Shown here: positions 1-10,900 of the stretch, piece after piece
Layout of the letters: each line of letters begins with the position of its first letter
Position numbering within the stretch: position 1 is the stretch's first letter
NCBI RefSeq assembly: GCF_016756395.1
Contig: NZ_AP018365.1
Location: forward strand, 8,497,501-8,561,500
From: Streptomyces sp. SN-593
GTDB taxonomy: Bacteria; Actinomycetota; Actinomycetes; Streptomycetales; Streptomycetaceae
Reading direction: 5' to 3'
Length of the DNA: 64,000 bases
The notes under the pieces: model-generated
Seen by the model: only the letters and a program-made list of their open reading frames with translations
Told to the model about the DNA's origin: nothing
Database searches by the model: none
Made by a program: the position numbers and the translations under genes

Positions 1-3000
1 CTCGCGGACGCGCCGGCGGCTCCCGCGGCACCCGTCGCGGCCGTCGCGGCCGTCGCCGAGGACCCGGTCGTGATCGTGGCCATGGGCTGCCGCTTCCCCG
101 GCGGGGTGCGCAGCCCGGAGGACCTGTGGGAACTGGTCGCCTCCCGTAGGGACGCGGTCGCCGAGATCCCCGCCGACCGCGGCTGGGACCTGGACAGCCT
201 GTTCGATCCCGACCCGGACCAGCCGCTGACCATGAACGTCCGGCAGGGCTCGTTCGTGGACGCGGCCGGCGACTTCGACCCGGCGTTCTTCGGCATCAAC
301 CCGCGTGAGGCGCTGGCCATGGACCCGCAGCAGCGGCTCCTGCTCGAAGTCACCTGGGAGGCGATCGAGCGCGCCGGCATCGACCCGGCCGCGCTGCGCG
401 GCACGCAGACCGGCGTGTTCGTCGGCGCGTCGCCGTCCGGCTACGGCTACGGCCTCCAGGGCGGCCCCGCCGAGGGCTACCTGATGACCGGCACGGCGAC
501 CAGCGTCATGTCCGGCCGCGTCGCCTACACCCTGGGCCTGGAGGGCCCCGCGGTGACCGTGGACACCGCGTGCTCCTCGTCGCTGGTCGCGCTGCACCAG
601 GCCGCGCAGGCGCTGCGCAACGGCGAGTGCTCGCTCGCCCTGGTCGGCGGCGCGTGGGTGACGGCCACCCCCGGCGTGTTCCTGGGCTTCGGCCGCCAGC
701 ACGGTCTGGCGCTCGACGGACGCTGCAAGGCGTTCGGCGACTCGGCCGACGGCATGGGGGTCGGCGAGGGCGCCGGGATGGTCGTCGTCGAGCGGCTGTC
801 GGACGCGCGGCGCAACGGACACCGGGTACTGGCCGTGGTGCGCGGCAGCGCGGTGAACCAGGACGGCGCGTCGAACGGCCTGACGGCTCCGAACGGACCG
901 TCCCAACAGCGCGTCATCCGGGCCGCGTTGGCGAATGCCGGGCTCACGACGGCGGACGTGGACGTGGTCGAGGCACACGGCACCGGCACCCGGCTGGGCG
1001 ACCCGATCGAGGCGCAGGCGCTGCTCGCGACCTACGGCCAGGGCCGTCCTGAGGACCGGCCGCTGTGGCTCGGCTCGCTGAAGTCCAACATCGGGCACAG
1101 CCAGGCAGCCGCCGGCGTCGCCGGGATCATCAAGATGACGATGGCGCTCCAGCACGACGACCTGCCGCCGACACTGCACGCGGACGTGCCCTCGTCGCAC
1201 GTGGACTGGTCGGCCGGGAACGTCCGGCTGCTGACGGAGCCGGTCCCGTGGCCGAACGGCGACCGTCCGCGCCGTGCGGGCGTGTCCTCCTTCGGGATGA
1301 GCGGGACCAACGTGCACACCATCCTGGAACAGGCACCGGCATTCGTGCCGGAGCCCGCCTCCGGGAGCGGACCGGCGTCGGAACCTGGCGCGGAGGCGGC
1401 TTCCGCCCCGACCCGGCAGCCGACGGCACCGGTGGTGTCGGGTGCGGTGCCGTGGGTGGTGTCGGGCCGTACGGACGCGGCGCTGCGGGAGCAGGCGGGA
1501 CGGCTGCGCGAACTGATCACCGAACGACCTGAGTTGGGCGCCGCCGACGCGGCGCGGGACGTGGCGTGGTCGCTCGCGTCGTCGCGGTCGGTGTTCGAGC
1601 ACCGCGCGGTGGTGCCCGGGGCGGTCGGGGCGGAGGGGCTGACCTCGGTGGCCGAGGGCCGCTTGGACACGGGTGTGGTGCGTGGGGTCGCGCGGGGTGG
1701 GGCGCGGGTGGGGTTCGTGTTTGCGGGTCAGGGGTCGCAGCGGGCGGGGATGGCGGCGGGGTTGTATGCGGCGTCTTCGGTGTTCGCGGTGGCGTTCGAC
1801 CGGGTGTGTGAGGTGGTGGAGGGGGATCTCGGTCTGCCGGTGCGTGAGGTGGTGTTGGAGGGCGCGGAGGGTGATGCCCGGGCGGATTTGACGGTGTTCG
1901 CGCAGGCGGGGTTGTTCGCGTTGCAGGTGGGGTTGGTGGAGGTGTTGGCGGCGTGTGGGGTGCGGCCGGCTGTGGTGGCGGGGCATTCGGTGGGTGAGGT
2001 GGCGGCGGCTTATGTGGCGGGTGTGTTGTCGCTGGAGGATGCGTGTGCGCTCGTGGCGGGGCGTGGTCGGGTGATGCAGGCGCTGCCGGAGGGTGGTGCG
2101 ATGGTGTCGATCGCGGCTGCGGAGGCGGAGGTTCGGGCGGAGATCGGTGAGCGTGCGGATGTCGGGATCGCTGCGGTCAACGGTCCGGCTGCGGTGGTGG
2201 TGTCGGGTGAGCGGGATGCGGTGGACGCGGTGGCGGGGGTGTTTGCCGGGCGTGGGGTGCGGGTGCGTTCGTTGCGGGTGAGCCACGCGTTCCACTCGCA
2301 CCGGATGGACCCGGCGTTGGACGAACTCGCCGGTGTCGCCGACGGGTTGGCCTTCGGAGCGGCGCGCGTCCCGTGGGTGAGTACGTCCACGGGTGCCGTG
2401 GTCGAGTCCTGTGACGGCTCGTACTGGGCCGAGCAGGCGCGGGGTGCTGTGCGGTACGCCGATGCCGTGGCGGCCATGGCCGGTCTGGATGTGGACGTCT
2501 TCCTGGAGATCGGTCCCGACGGGACGCTGTCCGCGCTGGGCACGGAGACCGCTCCTGACGCGGAGTTCGTGTCGTTGCAACGCCCGGGTCACGACCCGGC
2601 TCAGGCGTTCGTCACCGGGCTCGGTCGCGCGTGGGTGCGGGGCGTGTCCGTGGACTGGGCGGCGCTGATCGGTTCGGGCGAGCGGGTGGACCTGCCGACG
2701 TACGCCTTCCAGCACCAGCACTACTGGCCCTCCGTCACGCTGAGCCGTGACCTGCTGCTCGGCACCGCCGGTCCCGCGGCCGGCGCGGGCGGGGCGGACG
2801 CGGAGATCGACGCCCGCTTCTGGGCCGCGGTCGAGCGCGGGGACCTCGGTTCCGTCGCCGGGCCGCTCGGGGTGGACGGTGAGCGGCCGTTCGGGGACGT
2901 ACTGGGCGACCTGGCCGCCTGGCGGCGGCGCGAGCGCGACAACGCGCTGACCGACGGCTGGCGCTACCGGCTCGCCTGGTCCCGGCTGGCCACCCCCACG

Positions 3001-4950
3001 CCGGACGCCGCGCCGAGCGGCACCTGGCTGCTCGTGGCCCCGGCGCGTGCCGGACGCGAGCTGGCCGACGCGACCGCGCGGGCCCTCACCGGCAGCGGCG
3101 CCACCGTGCGGACCGTCGACGTCGGGCCGGAGGACACCGGCCGGGACGCCCTCGCCCGCCTGATCGGCGCGGCCGCGGACGGCGGGGGCACGCCGTTCGC
3201 CGGCGTCGTCTCGCTGCTCGCGCTCGACGAGGAGCCGCTGCCCGGCCACCCGGGCGTGCCGGCCGGCCTCGCCGGCACCCTGGGCCTGATCCAGGCGCTC
3301 GGCGACGCCCGGGTCACGGCACCGATCTGGAGCCTGACCCGGGGCGCGATCGGCGTCGAGGGCGACGGCGGGCAGCCCGCGTCCCCGACCCGCCCGCTCC
3401 AGGCGCAGGTCTGGGGCCTCGGCCGGGTCGCGGCGCTGGAGCACCCCGACCGCTGGGGCGGCCTGATCGACCTTCCCGAGGTGTTCGACGCGCGCACGGG
3501 TGAGCGCCTGTGCGCGGTGCTGGCGGGCCTCGGCGAGAACGAGGTCGCGATCGGCGCCGACGGCGGCCTGCGCGCCCGCCGGCTGGAGCGGGCCGGCCGC
3601 GTCCACGGCGGCGAGCCGTGGAGCACCGGCGGGACCGTCCTCATCACCGGCGGCACCGGGGCGATCGCGGAGCACGTGGCGCGGTGGCTTGCCGAACGCG
3701 ACGCCCCGCGCCTGGTGTTGACCAGCCGGTCCGGCCCCGACGCCTCGGGCGTCGCCGACCTGGCGGCCCGACTCGCCGAGACCGGTGCGGAGGTGGACGT
3801 CGTCGCCGGCGACGTCGCCGACCGCGCCGCGATGGCCGGCCTGCTGGAGCGCGTCGGTCCGCTGTCCGCCGTCATGCACACCGCGGGCGTGCTCGACGAC
3901 GGCGTCCTGGACGGCCTGGACGGCGCGCGGTTGCGCACCGCCCTCACCGCGAAGGCGGTCGGCGCGGCCGTGCTCGACGAGCTGACCGTGGACGCGGACC
4001 TGGACGCGTTCGTGCTGTTCTCGTCCGCCGCGGCGACGTTCGGCGGCCCGGGACAGGGCAACTACGCCGCCGCGAACGCCTACCTGGACGCGCTGGCCCA
4101 GGCGCGGCGCGCCCGCGGGCAGGCGGGACTCTCGGTGGCGTGGGGCCCGTGGGCGGGGGAGGGCCTGGCGCGCGCCAACGACGCGGTACGCCAGCGGGTC
4201 CGCCGCGGCGGCCTCCCCGCGATGGACCCCCGGCTCGCCGTCAAGGTCCTCGGCCAGGCGCTGGCCGGACCGGACGCGCTGCTCGCCGTCATGGACGTCG
4301 ACTGGTCGCACTTCGCGCCCTCGCCCGCCGCGTTCCTGCGCGACATGGCCGAGATCCGCGAACACGCCCAGGAGGCCGAGGCGGGCGGCGACGCGGCGGA
4401 GGAGGAGAGGCTCGAAGGTGCGCTGGCCCGCCGGCTGGCCGGTGTGCCCGCGCCGATGCGGCTCCAGGCGCTCGTGGACCTGATCCGCACCGCGTCCGCC
4501 GCGGTCCTCGGCCACGACTCCGCCGACGCCATCGGCGCCGAACAGGCGTTCAGCGACCTCGGGTTCGACTCGCTGACCTCGCTGGAACTGCGCAACCACC
4601 TCGCGACCGCCTCCGGGCTGCCCCTGCCGGCCACGCTGGTCTTCGACTACCCGACGCCGACCGTGCTCGCCGAGTACCTGAAGGCCGAGACCTTCACCGA
4701 GGAAGCGGACCACCGGCCGGTGCTGGAGGAACTCGACCGGCTCGAAGCGGTGATGGCGTCCACGGGCCTGCACGACCCGGCGGCGCGCGGCGAGATCCTC
4801 GCCCGACTCGACGCGCTCTCCCGGGAGTTGCGCGACGCGGACGGTGAGGGCGGGCAACCGGCGCCGCTCGACCGCGACCTGGAGACCGCGACGAACGACG
4901 AGATGTTCGACCTCCTCGAACAAGAGCTCCAGGACCCCGACTTTGACTAA
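1..4950 (+). CDS. Type I modular PKS, 3' part (module A1: KS-AT-KR-ACP, C-terminal docking)
   Basis: The frame is open from the first base, so the gene starts upstream. The first 20 residues are an Ala/Pro-rich inter-module linker, which means at least one more module lies before it. About 1649 residues are visible. Order: KS 61-1335, AT 1708-2600, KR dimerisation element and KR about 2800-4170, ACP 4471-4680, C-terminal docking region 4681-4947 ending in a DEMFDLLEQEL-type motif. The enzyme extends a polyketide by one malonyl unit, reduces the new ketone to an alcohol and passes the chain on. It ends at TAA 4948-4950, 40 bases before the next PKS gene, whose N-terminal docking helix is of the matching class. 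No promoter-like gap is seen. The assignment as a modular PKS is certain; which module number it is cannot be told from this window. Confidence 0.97.
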   Translation, partial: LADAPAAPAAPVAAVAAVAEDPVVIVAMGCRFPGGVRSPEDLWELVASRRDAVAEIPADRGWDLDSLFDPDPDQPLTMNVRQGSFVDAAGDFDPAFFGINPREALAMDPQQRLLLEVTWEAIERAGIDPAALRGTQTGVFVGASPSGYGYGLQGGPAEGYLMTGTATSVMSGRVAYTLGLEGPAVTVDTACSSSLVALHQAAQALRNGECSLALVGGAWVTATPGVFLGFGRQHGLALDGRCKAFGDSADGMGVGEGAGMVVVERLSDARRNGHRVLAVVRGSAVNQDGASNGLTAPNGPSQQRVIRAALANAGLTTADVDVVEAHGTGTRLGDPIEAQALLATYGQGRPEDRPLWLGSLKSNIGHSQAAAGVAGIIKMTMALQHDDLPPTLHADVPSSHVDWSAGNVRLLTEPVPWPNGDRPRRAGVSSFGMSGTNVHTILEQAPAFVPEPASGSGPASEPGAEAASAPTRQPTAPVVSGAVPWVVSGRTDAALREQAGRLRELITERPELGAADAARDVAWSLASSRSVFEHRAVVPGAVGAEGLTSVAEGRLDTGVVRGVARGGARVGFVFAGQGSQRAGMAAGLYAASSVFAVAFDRVCEVVEGDLGLPVREVVLEGAEGDARADLTVFAQAGLFALQVGLVEVLAACGVRPAVVAGHSVGEVAAAYVAGVLSLEDACALVAGRGRVMQALPEGGAMVSIAAAEAEVRAEIGERADVGIAAVNGPAAVVVSGERDAVDAVAGVFAGRGVRVRSLRVSHAFHSHRMDPALDELAGVADGLAFGAARVPWVSTSTGAVVESCDGSYWAEQARGAVRYADAVAAMAGLDVDVFLEIGPDGTLSALGTETAPDAEFVSLQRPGHDPAQAFVTGLGRAWVRGVSVDWAALIGSGERVDLPTYAFQHQHYWPSVTLSRDLLLGTAGPAAGAGGADAEIDARFWAAVERGDLGSVAGPLGVDGERPFGDVLGDLAAWRRRERDNALTDGWRYRLAWSRLATPTPDAAPSGTWLLVAPARAGRELADATARALTGSGATVRTVDVGPEDTGRDALARLIGAAADGGGTPFAGVVSLLALDEEPLPGHPGVPAGLAGTLGLIQALGDARVTAPIWSLTRGAIGVEGDGGQPASPTRPLQAQVWGLGRVAALEHPDRWGGLIDLPEVFDARTGERLCAVLAGLGENEVAIGADGGLRARRLERAGRVHGGEPWSTGGTVLITGGTGAIAEHVARWLAERDAPRLVLTSRSGPDASGVADLAARLAETGAEVDVVAGDVADRAAMAGLLERVGPLSAVMHTAGVLDDGVLDGLDGARLRTALTAKAVGAAVLDELTVDADLDAFVLFSSAAATFGGPGQGNYAAANAYLDALAQARRARGQAGLSVAWGPWAGEGLARANDAVRQRVRRGGLPAMDPRLAVKVLGQALAGPDALLAVMDVDWSHFAPSPAAFLRDMAEIREHAQEAEAGGDAAEEERLEGALARRLAGVPAPMRLQALVDLIRTASAAVLGHDSADAIGAEQAFSDLGFDSLTSLELRNHLATASGLPLPATLVFDYPTPTVLAEYLKAETFTEEADHRPVLEELDRLEAVMASTGLHDPAARGEILARLDALSRELRDADGEGGQPAPLDRDLETATNDEMFDLLEQELQDPDFD
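61..4680 (+). other. PKS module A1: KS-AT(malonyl)-KR(B-type)-ACP
   Basis: The KS has the active Cys in TACSSSL (codon 571-573), plus EAHGTGT and the IGHSQ histidine. The AT has GHSVGE (Ser codon 1987-1989) and HAFH (2284-2295), the usual malonyl-CoA signature. There is no DH. Instead a short dimerisation element precedes the KR (ARFWAAVERGD ... AAWRRRERD, about 2812-2945), as is usual in modules without DH. The KR has TGGTGAIAEHV, an LDD motif (3892-3900, B-type, D-configured alcohol) and the catalytic Tyr in GNYAAANA (4063-4065). The ACP phosphopantetheine Ser is in GFDSL (4570-4572). Predicted outcome: an unsubstituted alpha carbon (C18 counted from the product carboxyl) and a hydroxyl at C19. 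The AT DNA is a member of the five-copy HAFH repeat family. Confidence 0.92.
1708..2735 (+). repeat. HAFH-type AT segment, copy 1 of 5 near-identical DNA copies
   Basis: Near-identical copies start at 1708 (A1), 16091 (B3), 22738 (C1), 35531 (D1) and 58569 (E0 loading module), each about 1 kb and ending near the YAFQ motif after the AT. For example, 2101-2280 and 23131-23310 look base-for-base the same, including synonymous positions. Copies are rich in TTG, GGG and GTG codons, unlike the flanking DNA. This fits recent gene conversion of the malonyl AT among extension and loading modules. Confidence 0.85.
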
Positions 4951-4990
4951 CCGACGGCCCACCCGGTCACCACAGGACGGCGAGACGAAC

Positions 4991-7900
4991 ATGACGGATG
5001 AGGAAAAGCTTCGCGATTACCTGAAGCAGGTGACCGCCAAGCTGCGCCAGACTCGTCAGCGGCTGCGTGAGGAGAAGGAGCGCAGCCGCGAGCCGATCGC
5101 GATCGTCGCGATGGGCTGCCGTTACCCGGGCGGGGTGCGCAGCCCCGAGGAGCTGTGGAACCTCCTGGAGTCGGGCGGGGACGCCATCGGCGGCTTCCCG
5201 CAGGACCGCGGCTGGGACGTCGAGGGGCTCTTCGACCCCGACCCGGACCACCCGGGCACCTCCTACGCGGTGGCGGGCGGGTTCCTCCAGGGCGTCGGCG
5301 AGTTCGACCCGGCGTTCTTCGGGATCAGCCCGCGTGAGGCGCTGGCGATGGACCCGCAGCAGCGGCTGCTGCTGGAGGTCTCCTGGGAGGCGCTGGAGCG
5401 CGCGGGCATCGACCCGTCCTCGCTCAAGGGCTCGGCGACCGGCGTCTTCGCGGGCGCCTTCGCCTCCGGCTACGGCGCCGACCTCGCGGGCACCGCCTCC
5501 GAGGGCTACCTGATGACCGGCGTGTCCACCAGCGTGCTGTCCGGCCGCGTCTCCTACACCCTGGGTCTGGAGGGCCCGGCGGTCACGATCGACACGGCCT
5601 GCTCGTCCTCCCTGGTCGCCCTGCACCTCGCCTGCCAGGCGCTGCGCACGGGCGAGTGCAACCTGGCGCTCGCCGGCGGGACGACGGTGCTGTCCACGCC
5701 CGCGGTCTTCATCGGCTTCTCCCGCCAGCGCGGCGTGTCCGCCGACGGCCGCTGCAAGTCATTCGGCGCCGGTGCGGACGGCTCCGGCTGGGCCGAGGGC
5801 GCGGGCATGGTCGTCCTGGAACGCCTGTCGGACGCGCGGCGCAACGGCCACCAGGTGCTCGCGATCGTCGCGGGCAGCGCGTTGAACCAGGACGGCGCGT
5901 CCAACGGTCTGACGGCGCCGAACGGTCCTTCCCAGCAGCGTGTCATCCGGGCGGCGTTGCAGAACGCGGGGATCGGTCCGTCGGACGTGGACGTGGTGGA
6001 GGCGCACGGTTCGGGGACGTCGCTGGGCGACCCGATCGAGGCGCAGGCGGTGATCGCGGCCTACGGCCAAGGGCGCGCCGAGGACCGGCCGTTGTGGCTG
6101 GGCTCGGTGAAGTCCAACATCGGGCACTCGCAGTGCGCCGCCGGCGCGGCGGGCATCATCAAGACCGTCATGTCGCTGCGGAACCAGCAGTTGCCGCGGA
6201 CGTTGCACGTCGACGAGCCGTCGCCGCTGGTCAACTGGTCGGCGGGGAACGTCAAGCTGCTCAAGGACCCGGTGGCCTGGCCCTCGGACGGCGAGCGGGT
6301 GCGGCGCGCCGGTGTCTCGGCGTTCGGGATCAGCGGGACGAACGTCCACATCATCCTGGCGGAGCCGCCGGCCGAGGAGCCCGCGACGGGTGGGGAGGAC
6401 GACGGGACCGACCTCCCGAAGACCGCGGACGGTACGGGCTCGGCGGGCGGGCGTCCGGTGGTTCCGGTGGTGTCGGGTGCGGTGCCGTGGGTGGTGTCGG
6501 GTCGTTCGGACGCTGGGTTGCGGGCGCAGGCGGGGCGGTTGCGGGAGGCGTTGGTCGCGCGGCCGGGGCTGGACGCGCGGGATGTGGGGTGGTCGTTGGC
6601 GGTGTCGCGTGCGGTGTTCGAGCATCGTGCGGTGGTGTTGGACGGTGGTGCGGACGGTTTTGCGGGGTTGGGGGCGTTGGCTGGGGGTGGCGAACTGATC
6701 CCGGCCGCGGGTGTGGTGTCGGGTGTGGTGTCGGCGTCGGGTACCGGTCGTTCGGTGTTTGTGTTTCCGGGTCAGGGTGCGCAGTGGGTGGGGATGGGGC
6801 GGGAGTTGTTGGGGTCGTCGCCGGTGTTTGCGGCGCGGTTGGCGGAGTGTGGGGCGGTGTTGGAGCCGTTGGTGGGGTGGTCGTTGGTGGAGGTGGTGGC
6901 GGGTTCGGGTTCGGGTGTGGAGGGGTTGGGTTCGGGGTTGTCGTTGGGGTCGGCTGAGGTGTTTCAGCCGGTGTTGTGGGGGGTGTTGGTGGCGTTGGCT
7001 GCGGTGTGGGAGTCGGTGGGGGTGGTGCCGGATGCGGTGGTGGGTCATTCGCAGGGGGAGGTTGCGGCGGCGACGGTGGCGGGGGTGTTGTCGTTGGGGG
7101 ATGCGGCGCGGGTGGTGGTGGCGCGGTCGCGTGCGTTGTCGGGGTTGGGTGTGTCGGGGTCGATGGTGTCGGTGGTGATGCCGGAGTCTCGTGTGCGGGA
7201 GTTGATGGCGCCGTGGGGTGAGCGGTTGTCGGTGGCGGCGGTGAATGGTCCGGCGGCGGTGGTGGTGTCGGGTGAGCCGGGGGCGGTGGAGGAGTTCGAG
7301 GGGGCTTTGGCGAGGGCGCGGGTGTTGCGGTGGCGGTTGCCGGTGGTGGATTACGTGGCGCATGCGGCGGGTGCGGATGGTCTGGAGGGTGTGCTGCGGG
7401 CGGAGTTGGGGGGGATCGTGCCGGGTCCGGCGCGGGTGCCGATGTTTTCGACGGTGCGGGGTGGGTGGGTTGAGGGGCCGGAGTTGGATGCGGGGTATTG
7501 GTTTGCGAATGTGCGGGAGACGGTGCGGTTCGCGGATGCGGTGGGGGCGTTGCTGGGTGAGGGGTTCCGGTCGTTCGTGGAGGTGTCGGCGCAACCGGTG
7601 TTGACCGGGCCCGTGGCGGAGTGCGCGGAAGAGGCGGGTGTGGAACTCGCTCTCGTCACGGGGACGGTGGAGCGTGAGGACGCGGGTGCGCGTCGTCTGG
7701 TGGAGTCGTTCGCGCGGGCGTTCGTGGCGGGTCTGCCTGTGGACTGGGCGGCCGTCGTCGGCGGTGGCGAGCTGGTGGAGCTGCCGACCTATCCCTTCCA
7801 GCGGCAGCGCTTCTGGCCCGAGGCGAGCACCGTCGCACCCGCGGCGGTCATGATCGGTGGGGTCGAGGAGCGGTTCTGGGCGTCGGTGGAGTCCGGGGAT

Positions 7901-10900
7901 GTCGCCGCGTTGGCGCAGTCGCTGTCGATTGAGGATGCGGAGGGTCTGGCGGAGTTGGTGCCGGCTCTGGCGGCGTGGCGCAAGGGTGAGCGGGAGCGTT
8001 CGGCGACCGAGAACTGGCGCTACCGGGTGACGTGGGCTCCCGTGGCCGAGCCCGCCGCCGGTTCGTTGACCGGGCGTTGGCTGCTGGTGGTGCCGGAGGG
8101 CTGTGACCTCGCCGGTTCGGTGGAGGGTGCGCTGTCCGCCCGCGGTGCCGAGGTCGTCACCGTGGAGATCGCCGCCGGCGAGCCGAATCGTACGGGCCTG
8201 GCGGAACGGCTCGCCGCCGTGACGGACGGCGACGTGGCCGGAGTCGTCTCGCTGCTCGCGCTCGACGAGGCCGAGGCGACCGGAGTGTCGCAGGTGGCCG
8301 CGGGACCGACCGCGACGCTGGCTCTCGTCCAGGCACTGGGCGACGCCGGGGTCGACCGGGCGCCGTTGTGGGTGGTGACGCGGGGCGCGGTGGCGGCGCT
8401 GCCCGGTGAAGCCCCCGGGAGCCTGGTGCAGGCGCAGGTGTGGGGGATGGGTCGGGTGGTCGGTCTGGAGCATCCGGAGCGGTGGGGTGGTCTGGTCGAT
8501 CTGCCGGAGGTGTTCGACGAGCGGGCCGGGGCCCGGCTGTGCGCGGTGCTGTCGGGTGCCACGGGTGACGAGGACCAGCTCGCCATCCGCAGTACGGGGA
8601 TCGTGGGTCGGCGTCTGACCCGGGCTCCGCGCCCCCGGATGGCGGGGGAGGCGTGGGCGCCGCGGGGTTCGGTGCTGGTGACCGGTGGTACGGGGGCGAT
8701 CGGCGGGCACGTGGCTGGTTGGCTGGCGGAGCGTGGCGCGCCGCGGATCGTCCTGACCAGCCGCAGCGGCCCGGCCGCGTCCGGGGTCGCGGCGACGGCG
8801 GCCCGGTTGGCGCAGGCCGGCAGCGGTGTGGGTGTGGTGGCGTGCGACATCGCCGACCGGGACCAGGCCACCGGGCTCGTGGCCCGGATCGCGGCCGACG
8901 GTCCCGCGCTGACCGCCGTCCTGCACACCGCCGGTGTCGTGGCGAACACCGCGGTCGCCGAGACCACGCCGGACGGCCTGCGGACCGTACTCGCCGCGAA
9001 GGCGGCCGGCGCGGCGCTGCTCGACGAGCTGACGGCGGACGCCGATCTGGACGCGTTCGTGCTGTTCTCCTCGATCGCGGCGACCTGGGGCTCCGGCCTC
9101 CAGCCCGCCTACGCGGCGGCCAACGCCTCCCTCGACGCGCTCGCCGAGGACCGCCGCTCGCGCGGCCTGCCCGCCACCTCCGTGGCCTGGGGCCCCTGGG
9201 ACGGCGGCGGCATGACCGACGCCGAGGGCGCCCGCTACCTGGAGCGGCGCGGCCTGAAGCTGATGGACCCCGCGGCGCTGCTGCGGGTGCTGGGCGAGGC
9301 GCTGGACACCGGCGAGGCGCGGCTGACGGTCGCTGACGTCGACTGGGCGCGCTTCGCCCCGGCGTTCACGATGCGCCGGCCCAGTTCGCTGATCGCCGAC
9401 CTGCCCGAGGTCGCCGGCGCGGCGGACCCGGACGAGGAGGAGGACGCCTCCGGGCCGGCGGGCGCCGGCGAGCGGACCGAACTCGGCCACCGGCTCGCCG
9501 GACTGGCTCCCACGGACCAGGAGCGGCTGCTCGTCGGCCTGGTCCGGGCCGACGCCGCGGCGGTGCTCGGCCACGCGACGGGCGACGAGGTGGAGCCCGG
9601 CCGGGCGTTCAGCGACCTCGGCTTCGACTCCGTGATGGCCGTCGAACTGCGTAACCGGCTCGGTGCGGTCTCCGGCCTGCGGCTGCCCGCGACGCTGCTG
9701 TTCGACTACCCGACGCCGCTGGCGGTGGGCGCGTACCTGCGCGAACAGCTCGGCGGCGTGCCCGCCGGCGTGTCCGCCGCCGAACTGCCCGCGACCGTGG
9801 CGCCCGACGGCGACCCGGTCGCGGTCGTGGCGATGGGCTGCCGCTTCCCCGGCGGGGTGCGCACCCCCGAGGACCTGTGGGAGCTGGTCGCCTCCGGCAC
9901 CGACGCGGTCTCCGCCTTCCCCACCGACCGCGGCTGGGACATCGACGCGATCTACCACCCGGACCCGGAACACCCCGGCACCTCCTACGTGCGCGCGGGC
10001 GGCTTCGGCCAGGCCTTCGGCGACTTCGACCCGGGGTTCTTCGGGATCAGCCCGCGTGAGGCGCTGGCGATGGACCCCCAGCAGCGGCTGCTGCTGGAGA
10101 CCTCGTGGGAGGCGTTCGAGCGGGCCGGTATCGACCCGACGGCGCTGCGCGGCAGCCAGACCGGTGTGTTCGTCGGAGCCTCGCCCTCCGGCTACAGCGC
10201 GAGCCTCGGCGACCTCGACGGCCACATGATCACCGGCAACGCGGCGAGCGTGATGTCGGGCCGCATCTCCTACGTCCTGGGCCTGCAGGGGCCCGCAGTC
10301 ACCGTGGACACGGCCTGCTCGTCCGCGCTCGTGGCACTGCACCAGGCTGCCCAGGCGCTGCGCAACGGCGAGTGCTCGCTGGCGCTGGCCGGCGGCGCCT
10401 GGGTGACGGCGAACCCCGCGGTGTTCGTCGGCTTCAGCCAGACCCAGGGCCTGGCGCCCGACGGCCGCTGCAAGGCGTTCGGCGCCGGCGCGGACGGCAT
10501 GGGCATCGGCGAGGGCGTGGGCGTCCTGCTGCTGGAGCGGCTGTCGGACGCGCGCCGCAACGGCCACGACGTGCTCGCGGTGGTGCGGGCCAGCGCGGTC
10601 AACCAGGACGGCGCGTCCAACGGCCTGACCGCCCCCAACGGCCCCTCCCAGCAGCGGGTCATCCGCGCCGCCCTGGCCGCCGCCGGGCTCACCGGCGACG
10701 AGGTGGACGCCGTCGAGGCGCACGGCACCGGCACCGTCCTCGGCGACCCCATCGAGGCCCAGGCCCTGCTGGCCACCTACGGCCAGGAGCGGTCCGAGGA
10801 CCACCCGCTGTGGCTGGGCTCGGTGAAGTCGAACATCGGCCACACGCAGGCGGCCGCGGGCGTGGCCGGTGTGATCAAGATGGTGATGGCGCTGCGGCAC

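Noticed and set aside
4844..4990. Upstream in-frame extension of the three-module PKS
   Set aside because: It would overlap the end of the previous PKS by more than 100 bases and precede the docking helix with Arg-rich sequence. ATG 4991 gives a standard docking start.
6000..6030. EAHGSGT in the B1 ketosynthase as a sign of an inactive KS
   Set aside because: The catalytic His is kept, as are the Cys and the second His. Thr to Ser at this spot is conservative.
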